A DNA stretch of 5,706 nucleotides, taken from an uncultured Collinsella sp. Lineage in GTDB: Bacteria; Actinomycetota; Coriobacteriia; Coriobacteriales; Coriobacteriaceae. The notes under the pieces were generated by a model. It did no database searches. It saw only the letters and a list, made by a program, of their open reading frames with translations, and was not told where the DNA came from. The DNA is taken from the NCBI GenBank assembly GCA_900554595.1, contig USHZ01000126.1, positions 1 through 5,706 of the forward strand, read 5' to 3'. Below, one piece after another: positions 1-4,693 of the stretch. Every line of letters begins with the position of its first letter. Position 1 is the first letter of the stretch. The translations under genes and the position numbers were made by a program.

Positions 1-1221
1 CGCTCAATCGTCTCGCTCGTGCAGACGGCCGACTCGCTCAAGTCCGAGGGCCAGTCGCATATGGAGGACCTTGCCAACAAGATCGTCCCGTGGAACTTCC
101 TGCTCGCGGGCCTGGTTGCGCTTACCACCCGCAGCCTCATCAAGACCTCAGCGGCGCTAATGGTCGACTACTCGTGCGCGCTTAAGCTCACGGGTTCGGT
201 CGCCGTCATGACCGCCATGAGCGATGCTGCCAAGATGGGCGTTATGGTCAAGGGCGCTAAGTACTTTGAGTCGTTTGCCAAGGCCGATACCATTGTCTTT
301 GACAAGACCGGTACGCTGACCGAGGCCCAGCCGCGCCTAGCTTGCGTGCTCACGACCGACGGCTGGAGCGAGGACGAGGTCCTGCGCCTTTCCGCTTGCT
401 TGGAGGAGCATTTTCCGCATCCGGTGGCGCGTGCCGTGGTCAACGCCGCCCGCGAGCGCGGGCTCGAGCACCGCGAGCGCCATGCCGCCGTCGAGTACAT
501 CGTGGCGCACGGCATCGCTTCGTCCATTGAGGGGCGTCGCGCCATCATCGGTTCCGCGCACTTTGTATTCGAGGATGAGGGCGCGCAGCTCGAGTCCGAC
601 ATTAAGGAGCAAATCGAGTCCCAGATGCAGGGCCTGTCGCCGCTGTATCTGGCGGTCGATGGAAAGGTCGTCGGCGTGCTCGGCATCGAGGATCCGCTCA
701 AGTCCGGGGTCCGTGAGGCCATCGCCGACCTGCATGCGCTGGGCGTCAAGCATGTCGTTATGCTCACGGGCGACTCCGAGCGCACGGCCGAGCGCATTGC
801 GCGAGAGGCGGGTGTCGACGAGTTTAAGGCCGAGCTGCTGCCCGAGGACAAGTACGCCTATGTGGAACGCATTAAGGGCGAGGGGCGCCATGTTGCCATG
901 GTGGGCGACGGCGTCAACGATTCGCCGGCGCTGGGCCTGGCCGATGTGGGGCTGGCAATGGGTGGCGGAAGCGACATCGCCAAGGAGGTCGCCGATATCA
1001 TCCTGACCGATACGGATCTGGCCGCGATCGTGCGTCTACGCCGCATGAGCCAGGGCCTCATTGATCGTCTGACGAGCTCCTACTCTAAGGTGATGCTCAC
1101 CAACTCAGCGCTCCTGGCGCTGGGCATTACCGGCGCGATTACCCCGCAGGCGTCGTCGCTGCTGCACAACGGCTCGACGATTGCCTACAGCCTGGGCAAC
1201 GCGAAGGCTTACCTGCGCTAG
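1..1221 (+). CDS. Heavy-metal-translocating P1B-type ATPase, C-terminal part (5' truncated by window edge)
   Basis: This is an integral-membrane metal pump that couples ATP hydrolysis to metal-ion transport. The reading frame is open from base 1, so the start, any N-terminal metal-binding domain, the first membrane helices and the actuator domain lie upstream; 406 residues are visible. Numbered from the first visible codon, the order is: hydrophobic helices around residues 30-75; the phosphorylation motif DKTGT with Asp101; the P1B nucleotide-domain His-Pro motif in HFPHPVA (His140-Pro141); TGDS at about 256-259; GDGVND at 302-307; and two closing hydrophobic helices. The membrane metal-site motif normally written CPx reads Tyr-Ser-Cys-Ala (residues 57-60), so the usual proline is absent and the transported metal cannot be assigned. 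Codon use matches its neighbours. A strong terminator follows 24 bases after the stop, so this gene ends its transcription unit. The family is near certain, the substrate unknown. Confidence 0.93.
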   Translation, partial: RSIVSLVQTADSLKSEGQSHMEDLANKIVPWNFLLAGLVALTTRSLIKTSAALMVDYSCALKLTGSVAVMTAMSDAAKMGVMVKGAKYFESFAKADTIVFDKTGTLTEAQPRLACVLTTDGWSEDEVLRLSACLEEHFPHPVARAVVNAARERGLEHRERHAAVEYIVAHGIASSIEGRRAIIGSAHFVFEDEGAQLESDIKEQIESQMQGLSPLYLAVDGKVVGVLGIEDPLKSGVREAIADLHALGVKHVVMLTGDSERTAERIAREAGVDEFKAELLPEDKYAYVERIKGEGRHVAMVGDGVNDSPALGLADVGLAMGGGSDIAKEVADIILTDTDLAAIVRLRRMSQGLIDRLTSSYSKVMLTNSALLALGITGAITPQASSLLHNGSTIAYSLGNAKAYLR

Positions 1222-1245
1222 CAGACGTGTTCGCGCACGTTATCT

Positions 1246-1291
1246 GGCCTGCGCCCAGACGGCATCGGTGTCGTCCGGGCGCAGGCCTTTT
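1246..1291 (+). terminator. Rho-independent terminator of the P-type ATPase gene
   Basis: An 11-bp perfect GC-rich stem (GGCCTGCGCCC at 1246-1256 pairing with GGGCGCAGGCC at 1277-1287) encloses a 20-nt loop that can pair further through GAC/GTC. It is followed at once by TTTT. It lies 24 bases after the ATPase stop and just before the promoter of the next operon, separating the two units. Confidence 0.88.
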
Positions 1292-1295
1292 GCAT

Positions 1296-1324
1296 TTGAC
1301 CATTTGCTAGCTTCTCTATATAGT
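1296..1324 (+). promoter_or_regulatory. Sigma-70-type promoter of the toxin-antitoxin operon
   Basis: The -35 box TTGACC (1296-1301) and the -10 box TATAGT (1319-1324) are separated by exactly 17 bp, each 5/6 to the housekeeping consensus. The predicted transcription start is near 1331. The promoter follows the ATPase terminator directly and faces the antitoxin gene. An in-frame GTG at 1323 lies inside the -10 box, so it cannot be the translation start. Confidence 0.78.
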
Positions 1325-1344
1325 GTTGCTAGCTGTGCTAGCAA
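1304..1344. promoter_or_regulatory. Probable operator of the toxin-antitoxin operon: three TTGCTAGC half-sites
   Basis: TTGCTAGC occurs at 1304-1311, inside the -35/-10 spacer, and again at 1326-1333. Its exact reverse complement GCTAGCAA lies at 1337-1344. The last two form a perfect 8-bp inverted repeat with a 3-bp spacer over the predicted transcription start. The first and second copies are 22 bp apart, about two helical turns, placing them on the same DNA face. Type II antitoxins with ribbon-helix-helix domains usually repress their own promoter by binding such repeats. The repeats are seen; binding is inferred. Confidence 0.62.
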
Positions 1345-1364
1345 TTGAAGGGAGCGGGATTAAC

Positions 1365-1718
1365 GTGGGTGCTGTTAGCGGCATGGCGCAGGTGAACGTT
1401 CGCGTAGATCGCCAGGTCAAGAACCGTGCCGAGGAGGCGCTGCGGCTTTCGGGCGGGTCACTGCCCGAGCTCATCAAAAAGGTGGTGGCCAAGGTTGCGC
1501 AGGGTGGCGGGCAGTGCGAGGAAGTGCTTGCGGCCGTCGACGACCGGCAGCAGACCGTCGCGCCCGATACACCGTTCGCCGCGTCGTGGGCAGCGGCAGA
1601 CCGGCTTTACGCGGACCTGGGCATCGCTACGTCGCCCGTATCCGACAATCGCGATTGGGACACAATCTATTCCGAAGCCATGGATGAGCATTATTGCCAA
1701 AAGGGGATGATCCTGTGA
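1365..1718 (+). CDS. RelB/DinJ-like ribbon-helix-helix antitoxin
   Basis: This is a predicted DNA-binding antitoxin of a type II toxin-antitoxin pair, 117 residues from GTG 1365. The segment MAQVNVRVDRQVKNRAEEAL (residues 7-26) matches the beta-strand plus first helix typical of RelB/DinJ N-termini; a second helix, LPELIKKVVAKVA, follows at 33-45. The rest is acidic and probably wraps the toxin: a PDTPFAASWAAADRLYADLG segment at about 67-86, then a DNRDWDTIY segment. GTG 1365 is preferred because GAAGGGAG (1348-1355) sits about 9 bases upstream; ATG 1383 is an alternative that keeps the whole DNA-binding fold but has a weaker ribosome site. The stop overlaps the toxin start by four bases, implying translational coupling. 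The family typically protects the cell by neutralising the toxin and, with it, repressing the operon. Confidence 0.8.
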   Translation: MGAVSGMAQVNVRVDRQVKNRAEEALRLSGGSLPELIKKVVAKVAQGGGQCEEVLAAVDDRQQTVAPDTPFAASWAAADRLYADLGIATSPVSDNRDWDTIYSEAMDEHYCQKGMIL

Positions 1719-2230
1719 GCGGGGCTCCCCTCAAAATAATGGTGGATGCCAACGTATGGGTTGATTCGTTTTGCGTCGACCATGCCGAGTCGCTTGCCGC
1801 GCGTGCGTTTATTGGGCGGGCGACGGAGGCGGGGGCGTTGCTGTTCTTCCCGGTGCATATTGCCAAGGACGTGCTGTACGTTGTCCAACACGAGCTGAAG
1901 CGTAGCGTTCTTGCCAGCGGGGGAGCGCTTGACGAGGCATCTGCCCGTGCAATTGGCGATGCGGCGCTGGCGTTTGTTCGGAACATGACCGAAAACGCCA
2001 CGGCCGTGGGTGCAGATGCGTCGGACCTTTGGCTGGCCGACAAATACTTGGCGCTCCATCGCGATTACGAGGACAACTTGGTGCTCGCCGCGTGCAAGCG
2101 CGCGCAGGTTGATTACTTGGTGACCAACGATCGCAAGCTGCTCGAACATGCCGATCTTGCAGCAAAGACCCCGCGCCAAATGATGCCGATTCTTGCTTTG
2201 GCCGAACGCGGCGGCGCGGCTATCGGTTGA
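1715..2230 (+). CDS. PIN-domain toxin (VapC-like endoribonuclease)
   Basis: This is a predicted metal-dependent RNase of the PIN fold and the toxin partner of the preceding antitoxin; 171 residues from GTG 1715. The PIN core is visible: strand plus first acidic residue in IMVDANVWVD (Asp11), the acidic helix motif DYEDNLVLAACK (Asp117/Glu119/Asp120), and LVTND with Asp139 as the last catalytic acid before the terminal helices. Glu60 is a candidate for the remaining acid, but I am less sure of it. GTG 1715 overlaps the antitoxin stop in GTGA and has AGGGG (1702-1706) about eight bases upstream; a TTG at 1694 in the same frame is less likely. At 171 residues it is longer than the roughly 130-residue classical VapC and fits the PIN_3-like group better. 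The RNA target cannot be read from the sequence. Confidence 0.8.
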   Translation: MSGAPLKIMVDANVWVDSFCVDHAESLAARAFIGRATEAGALLFFPVHIAKDVLYVVQHELKRSVLASGGALDEASARAIGDAALAFVRNMTENATAVGADASDLWLADKYLALHRDYEDNLVLAACKRAQVDYLVTNDRKLLEHADLAAKTPRQMMPILALAERGGAAIG

Positions 2231-2244
2231 CGCGAACTGTTTGC

Positions 2245-2277
2245 GGGCCTCTTGGACGACGATGCGCCAAGGGACCC
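2245..2277. other. Hairpin between the convergent toxin and orphan genes
   Basis: GGGCCTCTTGG (2245-2255) pairs with CCAAGGGACCC (2267-2277) through 11 positions with one C-A mismatch and one G-U pair, over an 11-nt loop. It is the only clear structure in the 58-bp gap between two convergent genes. Neither strand has a T-run after it, so it is at best a weak or Rho-assisted terminator, or an RNA-end stabiliser. Confidence 0.4.
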
Positions 2278-2288
2278 ACGCCTGCTAT

Positions 2289-2723
2289 TTACGAAAGCTC
2301 GGCCTTAATGGCGGGACTTTCTGCGAGCTGCTCGGCTGCCTTTTCGTCGGAGCTGTCGAGTGCCGCCAGACTGCGGTAGACCCACTCGTTGACCTGGGTG
2401 TTCTTGACGCCTGCGGTCTGCATAAGGGCGCCTACCTCGCGGATTGCTGCGAACAGATCGGCTTTGGGACCCTCGAGCTCGACCTCGATGCCGTGGTAGG
2501 CGGCCACGCCGCGGTTCTCACTCACGTGGTCGATAAAGCCCTCGACGGTCTCAAGCTGCTGGGCGAGAGCTGCATTATCGTCAGCGTTCAGCGCGACGAG
2601 TGCGTTCGATACCGTGAGGGCGGGATGTCCGCAGGGGACAAAGCCTTCGATGACATCCATAGCTTCGGTAATGGTTGAGCCCAGGCCTGCGAGGGCATTG
2701 ATGAGTTGCTGCTTGGTATCCAT
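2289..2723 (-). CDS. Hypothetical protein, 144 residues, acidic and helical
   Basis: I do not recognise this family. ATG at 2723-2721 is preceded on the minus strand by AAAGGA with a 5-base gap, a convincing ribosome site, and the frame ends in TAA. The protein is soluble in appearance: no signal peptide and no membrane segment. It is rich in Ala, Leu, Glu and Asp, consistent with a mostly alpha-helical cytoplasmic protein. A conspicuous motif is GFVPCGHPAL (residues 27-36) with the only cysteine (Cys31) and a histidine two residues on; a second ordered-looking stretch is GIEVELEGPKADLFAAIRE (about 78-96). The C-terminus is a charged AEQLAESPAIKAE-type tail. It is transcribed toward the toxin gene and divergently from ssrA, so it appears to be a single-gene unit. 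Codon composition resembles the neighbours. Coding status is well supported; function is unknown. Confidence 0.72.
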   Translation of the reverse strand: MDTKQQLINALAGLGSTITEAMDVIEGFVPCGHPALTVSNALVALNADDNAALAQQLETVEGFIDHVSENRGVAAYHGIEVELEGPKADLFAAIREVGALMQTAGVKNTQVNEWVYRSLAALDSSDEKAAEQLAESPAIKAELS

Positions 2724-2759
2724 AACGGTCCTTTCGACGGGTCAATTTTGCTTGGCGAA

Positions 2760-2788
2760 AATATACGTGACGCGTTCGGTGGCAAAAG
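2760..2788 (-). promoter_or_regulatory. Possible promoter of the 144-residue orphan gene
   Basis: Read on the minus strand, TATATT (2765-2760) is a good -10 box, and CTTTTG (2788-2783) lies 17 bp upstream as a weak -35. An alternative TTGCCA has only a 14-bp spacer. The implied leader is about 30 nt and includes the AAAGGA ribosome site. The weak -35 would fit a promoter that needs an activator. Confidence 0.38.
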
Positions 2789-2820
2789 TGTGAAGTGTGG
2801 TGCACATTATGGTCTTCACA
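2789..2820. promoter_or_regulatory. Inverted repeat TGTGAAG-N18-CTTCACA in the divergent intergenic region
   Basis: TGTGAAG (2789-2795) and CTTCACA (2814-2820) are perfect 7-bp arms around an 18-bp spacer that contains the palindrome GTGCAC (2800-2805). The left arm abuts the weak -35 box proposed for the minus-strand orphan gene, and the whole lies upstream of ssrA. This geometry suits binding by a dimeric regulator, but no regulator is known to bind here. Confidence 0.4.
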
Positions 2821-2858
2821 GCTCGTGCATAGAGCAGCTGTCCGCCTTTAGAACGTGG

Positions 2859-2939
2859 TAAGATAGCTATCCGCGAGCGGGGCTCACCCCGCGTGTTCCT
2901 TGAAAAGTCGACGGGTGTTGGGTACTCGTGCCCAATGCC
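2859..2939 (+). promoter_or_regulatory. ssrA upstream region: possible -10 box and structured precursor leader
   Basis: No good promoter lies immediately before the mature tmRNA 5' end (2961). The best -10 candidate is TAAGAT (2859-2864), about 100 bases upstream, without a convincing -35. Between them are two hairpins. GCGGGG/CCCCGC forms a 6-bp stem (2877-2892). The second is an 11-bp stem with loop CTCG (2914-2924 pairing with 2929-2939; three G-U pairs). These suggest a 5' precursor leader that is trimmed, presumably by RNase P, to give mature tmRNA. The hairpins are visible; transcription start and processing are inferred. Confidence 0.4.
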
Positions 2940-2960
2940 ATCCAGACTTTCCCGACATTC

Positions 2961-3324
2961 GGGGGCGACTGGTTTCGACACGATAGCTCTGAGAGAGGAA
3001 GCAAGCCGAGGTCTCCTCGCCTCGTTAAACAGGGGTACCGTCAAATTGAATTGACAACAACTCTTCTTTTGAGCCTATGGCTCTCGCTGCTTAATTTATA
3101 GCGGCGCGTCAACCCGGTGATTTCCCCGACACCGGCGCGACGTCATTTTAGGGGAATGCTCCTGCGCATGTAATCGGTATGGCGCAGGCTAAGACCGAAC
3201 CGGTTAGGACGCCGCGAGCGTGTCGCTGCGCGCAAAGCGTCCGAGACAAAACCAGCGACTGAGCTTGGAGATGCCAATCAGGGGGCTTTCGTGGACCGGA
3301 GTTCGATTCTCCGCGCCTCCACCA
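2961..3324 (+). ncRNA. ssrA: Transfer-messenger RNA (tmRNA)
   Basis: tmRNA rescues stalled ribosomes: charged with alanine and bound by SmpB, it enters the A site and switches translation to its own short tag frame. The tRNA-like ends are diagnostic. The acceptor stem GGGGGCG (2961-2967) pairs with CGCCTCC (3314-3320), has a G-U at the third pair (the alanine identity element), and is followed by an A and an encoded CCA (3322-3324). The 5' side continues ACTGGTTTCGAC, the conserved tmRNA signature. The T-arm is CGGAG/CTCCG with loop TTCGATT (about 3298-3314). Internal pseudoknots can be read: CCGGTG/CACCGG with TTCCCC/GGGGAA (3114-3156), and CCTGCGC/GCGCAGG with TCGGT/ACCGA (3161-3198). Another stem, GGACGC/GCGTCC, spans 3207-3242. 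At 364 nt it is a standard single-piece tmRNA. Both ends are set by base pairing. Confidence 0.97.
3053..3094 (+). other. tmRNA proteolysis-tag reading frame
   Basis: The frame GAC (3053) to TAA (3092-3094) encodes DNNSSFEPMALAA, ending in the LAA degron read by ClpXP-type proteases. An in-frame TGA at 3047-3049 limits how far upstream the resume codon can lie, leaving ATT 3050 or GAC 3053; GAC is preferred because known resume codons are usually GCN, GAN or similar. The first tag residue, alanine, comes from the charged tmRNA itself. A GAGCC/GGCTC hairpin and a GCTGC/GCGGC stem around the stop resemble helix 5 in other tmRNAs. Confidence 0.85.
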
Positions 3325-3332
3325 TAAGTAAC

Positions 3333-3370
3333 AGGCAGGTAGATATTCATATTTACCTGCCTTTTTATTT
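3333..3370 (+). terminator. Rho-independent terminator of ssrA
   Basis: A 13-bp stem (3333-3345 with 3350-3362, one G-U pair, tetraloop TTCA) has a GC-rich base AGGCAGGTA/TACCTGCCT and is followed by TTTTATTT. It begins eight bases after the encoded CCA, so it defines the 3' precursor end of tmRNA. Confidence 0.95.
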
Positions 3371-3379
3371 CTAGTCCGT

Positions 3380-3427
3380 ACCGCGGAGAATCGAACTCTA
3401 TGCAGGGCGCGAGCGTTAAGCAAACGC
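3380..3427. repeat. 48-bp direct repeat, copy 1 (carries inverted tmRNA T-arm sequence)
   Basis: Positions 3380-3427 match 3588-3635 at 46 of 48 positions (differences at 3400 and 3412, both A versus G). The first part, CGCGGAGAATCGAACTC (3382-3398), is the exact reverse complement of tmRNA positions 3299-3315. The last part, GCGTTAAGCAAACGC (3413-3427), can fold into a 5-bp hairpin. Confidence 0.88.
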
Positions 3428-3513
3428 GAAGCGTTTGTAGCGAGCGGGCGAGGGCGGCGGCAGCCGACCGAAGCCGGTGCGGATTTGCGAAGCAAATACG
3501 CGGATTCTCCGCG
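3382..3513. repeat. Inverted-repeat-bounded 132-bp element with internal triloop hairpins
   Basis: CGCGGAGAATC (3382-3392) and GATTCTCCGCG (3503-3513) are perfect 11-bp inverted ends. Inside or at the end are three short perfect hairpins: CAAACGC-GAA-GCGTTTG (3421-3437), ATTTGC-GAA-GCAAAT (3483-3497) and CGCGGA-TTC-TCCGCG (3499-3513). The first two contain GCGAAGC, known from DNA biophysics as an unusually stable mini-hairpin. There is no protein-coding capacity of note. It could be a non-autonomous repeat or a decayed attachment region; neither is proven. Confidence 0.5.
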
Positions 3514-3587
3514 CAAAGCCCCAACCCTATATAGATGCGATGTTATCGAATCTCAGCCTGCCATGCACCGCATCAACGGAACCCCAA

Positions 3588-3635
3588 ACCGCGGAGAATC
3601 GAACTCTGTGCAGGGCGCGGGCGTTAAGCAAACGC
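3588..3635. repeat. 48-bp direct repeat, copy 2
   Basis: The second copy begins 208 bp after the first, in the same orientation, at 46/48 identity. It again includes the 17-nt inverted tmRNA sequence (3590-3606) and the GCGTT/AACGC hairpin. Similarity stops sharply after AAACGC: copy 1 continues into the GAA-loop hairpin, copy 2 does not. Confidence 0.88.
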
Positions 3636-3651
3636 TACGGCAGCGCAGGGT

Positions 3652-3730
3652 GGGACGCTCTTTCCCAACGGCGGTCCAAGCGGAAAGCGTATCCCGGAAT
3701 CCCGCCTCAAACTGGGACGCGCTTTCCGCT
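3652..3730. repeat. GGGACGC-CTTTCC repeat set, two direct copies and one inverted
   Basis: GGGACGCTCTTTCC (3652-3665) and GGGACGCGCTTTCC (3714-3727) differ at one of 14 positions. The inverted copy at 3679-3695 pairs with 3714-3730 at 15 of 17 positions, giving a long stem over an 18-nt loop. No T-run follows, so it does not look like an intrinsic terminator. Confidence 0.6.
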
Positions 3731-3814
3731 CCATCTCCTCAACTCCAAAACCTGCGCGCCCTCCATTCCAAAACTGGGTAGAAGAAAGCCAAAACGCAAT
3801 CGCAGGAGGTCAAT

Positions 3815-4693
3815 ATGACTGCAGAAGATAAGGCAAAGAACGCCGGCAAGGTCGCGCTCGTCCTGGAGGGCGGCAGCTTCCGCGGGCAATTTACCGCAGG
3901 CGTACTCGACGTTCTCATGGAGGCTGGCGTCGAGATTCCGGCGGTCTACGGTGTATCGGCCGGCGCCCTCAACGGCGTGAACTACAAGTCGCATCAGATC
4001 GGCCGTGCCAACCGCATCAACCTGGCTTTCTGCAACGACAACCGCTTCATGGGCGCCGCATCGTTTGCGTCCACGGGCTCTATTGTGGGTTATGACTTTA
4101 TCTTCAACGATGTCCAGGACCGCCTGGATCCCTTTGACAACGAGACGTTCGACGCGAGCCCCATCGAGATGTACGCCGTCGCGACGGACATGCTCTTTGG
4201 AACCGCCGCGTACCTGCCGGTCAAAAGCGCCGTACTTGACCTCGACGCCGTGCGCGCCTCGACGTCGCTGCCGCTGGTGACGCCGCCGGTTGAGATTGAC
4301 GGGCACAAATACGTCGATGGCGGCGTAGCCGATTCGGTCCCCATCGAGCACGTACTGGAGGAGGCGGGCTTCGATCGCGCGGTTGTCATTGTCACGCAGG
4401 ATCGCTCGTACGAGAAAAAGCCCTACGAGTTTATGCCCGCCGCACGCGCCCGCTATGCCGACTACCCCTACCTGCTCGAGGCTATCGAGACGCGCCACGA
4501 CCGCTATAACATCCAGCGCATGCATTTGTGGAAGTATGAGCGTGAGGGCCGCGCACTGGTCGTTGCTCCGCAAATGCCGGTCGAGGTCGGCCATGTCGAA
4601 CACGATCCGGCAAAGCTCCTCGACCTGTATATTCAGGGCCGCCAGGAGGCAAAGCGCCTACTGAGTGATATCGAGGCATTTGTCGAGCGCTAG
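3815..4693 (+). CDS. Patatin-like phospholipase family protein
   Basis: This is a predicted serine lipid acyl hydrolase with the patatin Ser-Asp dyad, 292 residues. The glycine-rich oxyanion segment LEGGSFRGQFTAGVL is at about 17-31. The nucleophile elbow GVSAG puts the catalytic serine at Ser48, and the DGG motif gives the catalytic Asp168 in KYVDGGVADSVPI. The run RASTSLPLVTPPVEIDG just before it is typical of bacterial patatin-like proteins of the YjjU/RssA type, as is GRANRIN after the elbow. No signal peptide or membrane helix is seen, so a cytoplasmic protein is expected. ATG 3815 is supported by AGGAGGT at 3804-3810. It stands alone: the repeat region precedes it and the rplM promoter follows, and I see no clear terminator after its TAG. 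The physiological lipid substrate is unknown. Confidence 0.92.
   Translation: MTAEDKAKNAGKVALVLEGGSFRGQFTAGVLDVLMEAGVEIPAVYGVSAGALNGVNYKSHQIGRANRINLAFCNDNRFMGAASFASTGSIVGYDFIFNDVQDRLDPFDNETFDASPIEMYAVATDMLFGTAAYLPVKSAVLDLDAVRASTSLPLVTPPVEIDGHKYVDGGVADSVPIEHVLEEAGFDRAVVIVTQDRSYEKKPYEFMPAARARYADYPYLLEAIETRHDRYNIQRMHLWKYEREGRALVVAPQMPVEVGHVEHDPAKLLDLYIQGRQEAKRLLSDIEAFVER

Larger units (their letters stand above)
3371..3814. other. Repeat-rich non-coding region between ssrA and the patatin-like gene
   Basis: About 440 bases hold no convincing gene: the open frames here lack ribosome sites, cross the repeats and give low-complexity Arg/Ser-rich products. Instead the region contains two 48-bp direct repeats carrying an inverted tmRNA T-arm sequence, an 11-bp inverted-repeat pair bounding about 130 bp, three triloop hairpins, and a GGGACGC/CTTTCC repeat set in the right half. 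The last 70 bases lead into the strong AGGAGGT ribosome site of the next gene; I see no clear promoter there. Confidence 0.7.

Noticed and set aside
168..891. Two long minus-strand open frames (about 184-227 codons) opposite the P-type ATPase
   Set aside because: Antisense shadows of a GC-rich gene: Ser/Arg/Ala-rich products without motifs, while the ATPase frame carries DKTGT and GDGVND.
1323..1364. Upstream in-frame GTG (1323) as antitoxin start
   Set aside because: It lies inside the -10 box, upstream of the predicted transcript start, and adds residues without family resemblance; the ribosome site fits GTG 1365.
2193..2678. 161-codon plus-strand open frame over the orphan gene
   Set aside because: It starts inside the toxin gene without a ribosome site and overlaps almost all of the minus-strand gene, which has the better start signal.
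3148..3516. Minus-strand open frames across tmRNA and its terminator
   Set aside because: They run through a complete structured RNA gene; fragments resembling annotated peptides in such places usually come from miscalled RNA genes.
3528..3533. TATATA in the repeat region as a promoter -10 box
   Set aside because: The sequence 17 bp upstream (TTCTCC) is a poor -35 and no gene follows within a reasonable distance.
3380..3635. CRISPR array
   Set aside because: Only two 48-bp repeats with 160 bp between them, carrying tmRNA-derived sequence; no regular spacing and no cas genes.
3477..3818. Plus-strand open frames of about 100 codons in the repeat region
   Set aside because: No ribosome site, they cross repeats and hairpins, and the products are low-complexity and basic.
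3707..4603. 298-codon minus-strand open frame opposite the patatin-like gene
   Set aside because: It is a mirror of the high-GC patatin coding strand, has no recognisable domain and no ribosome site, and the plus-strand product has clear catalytic motifs.
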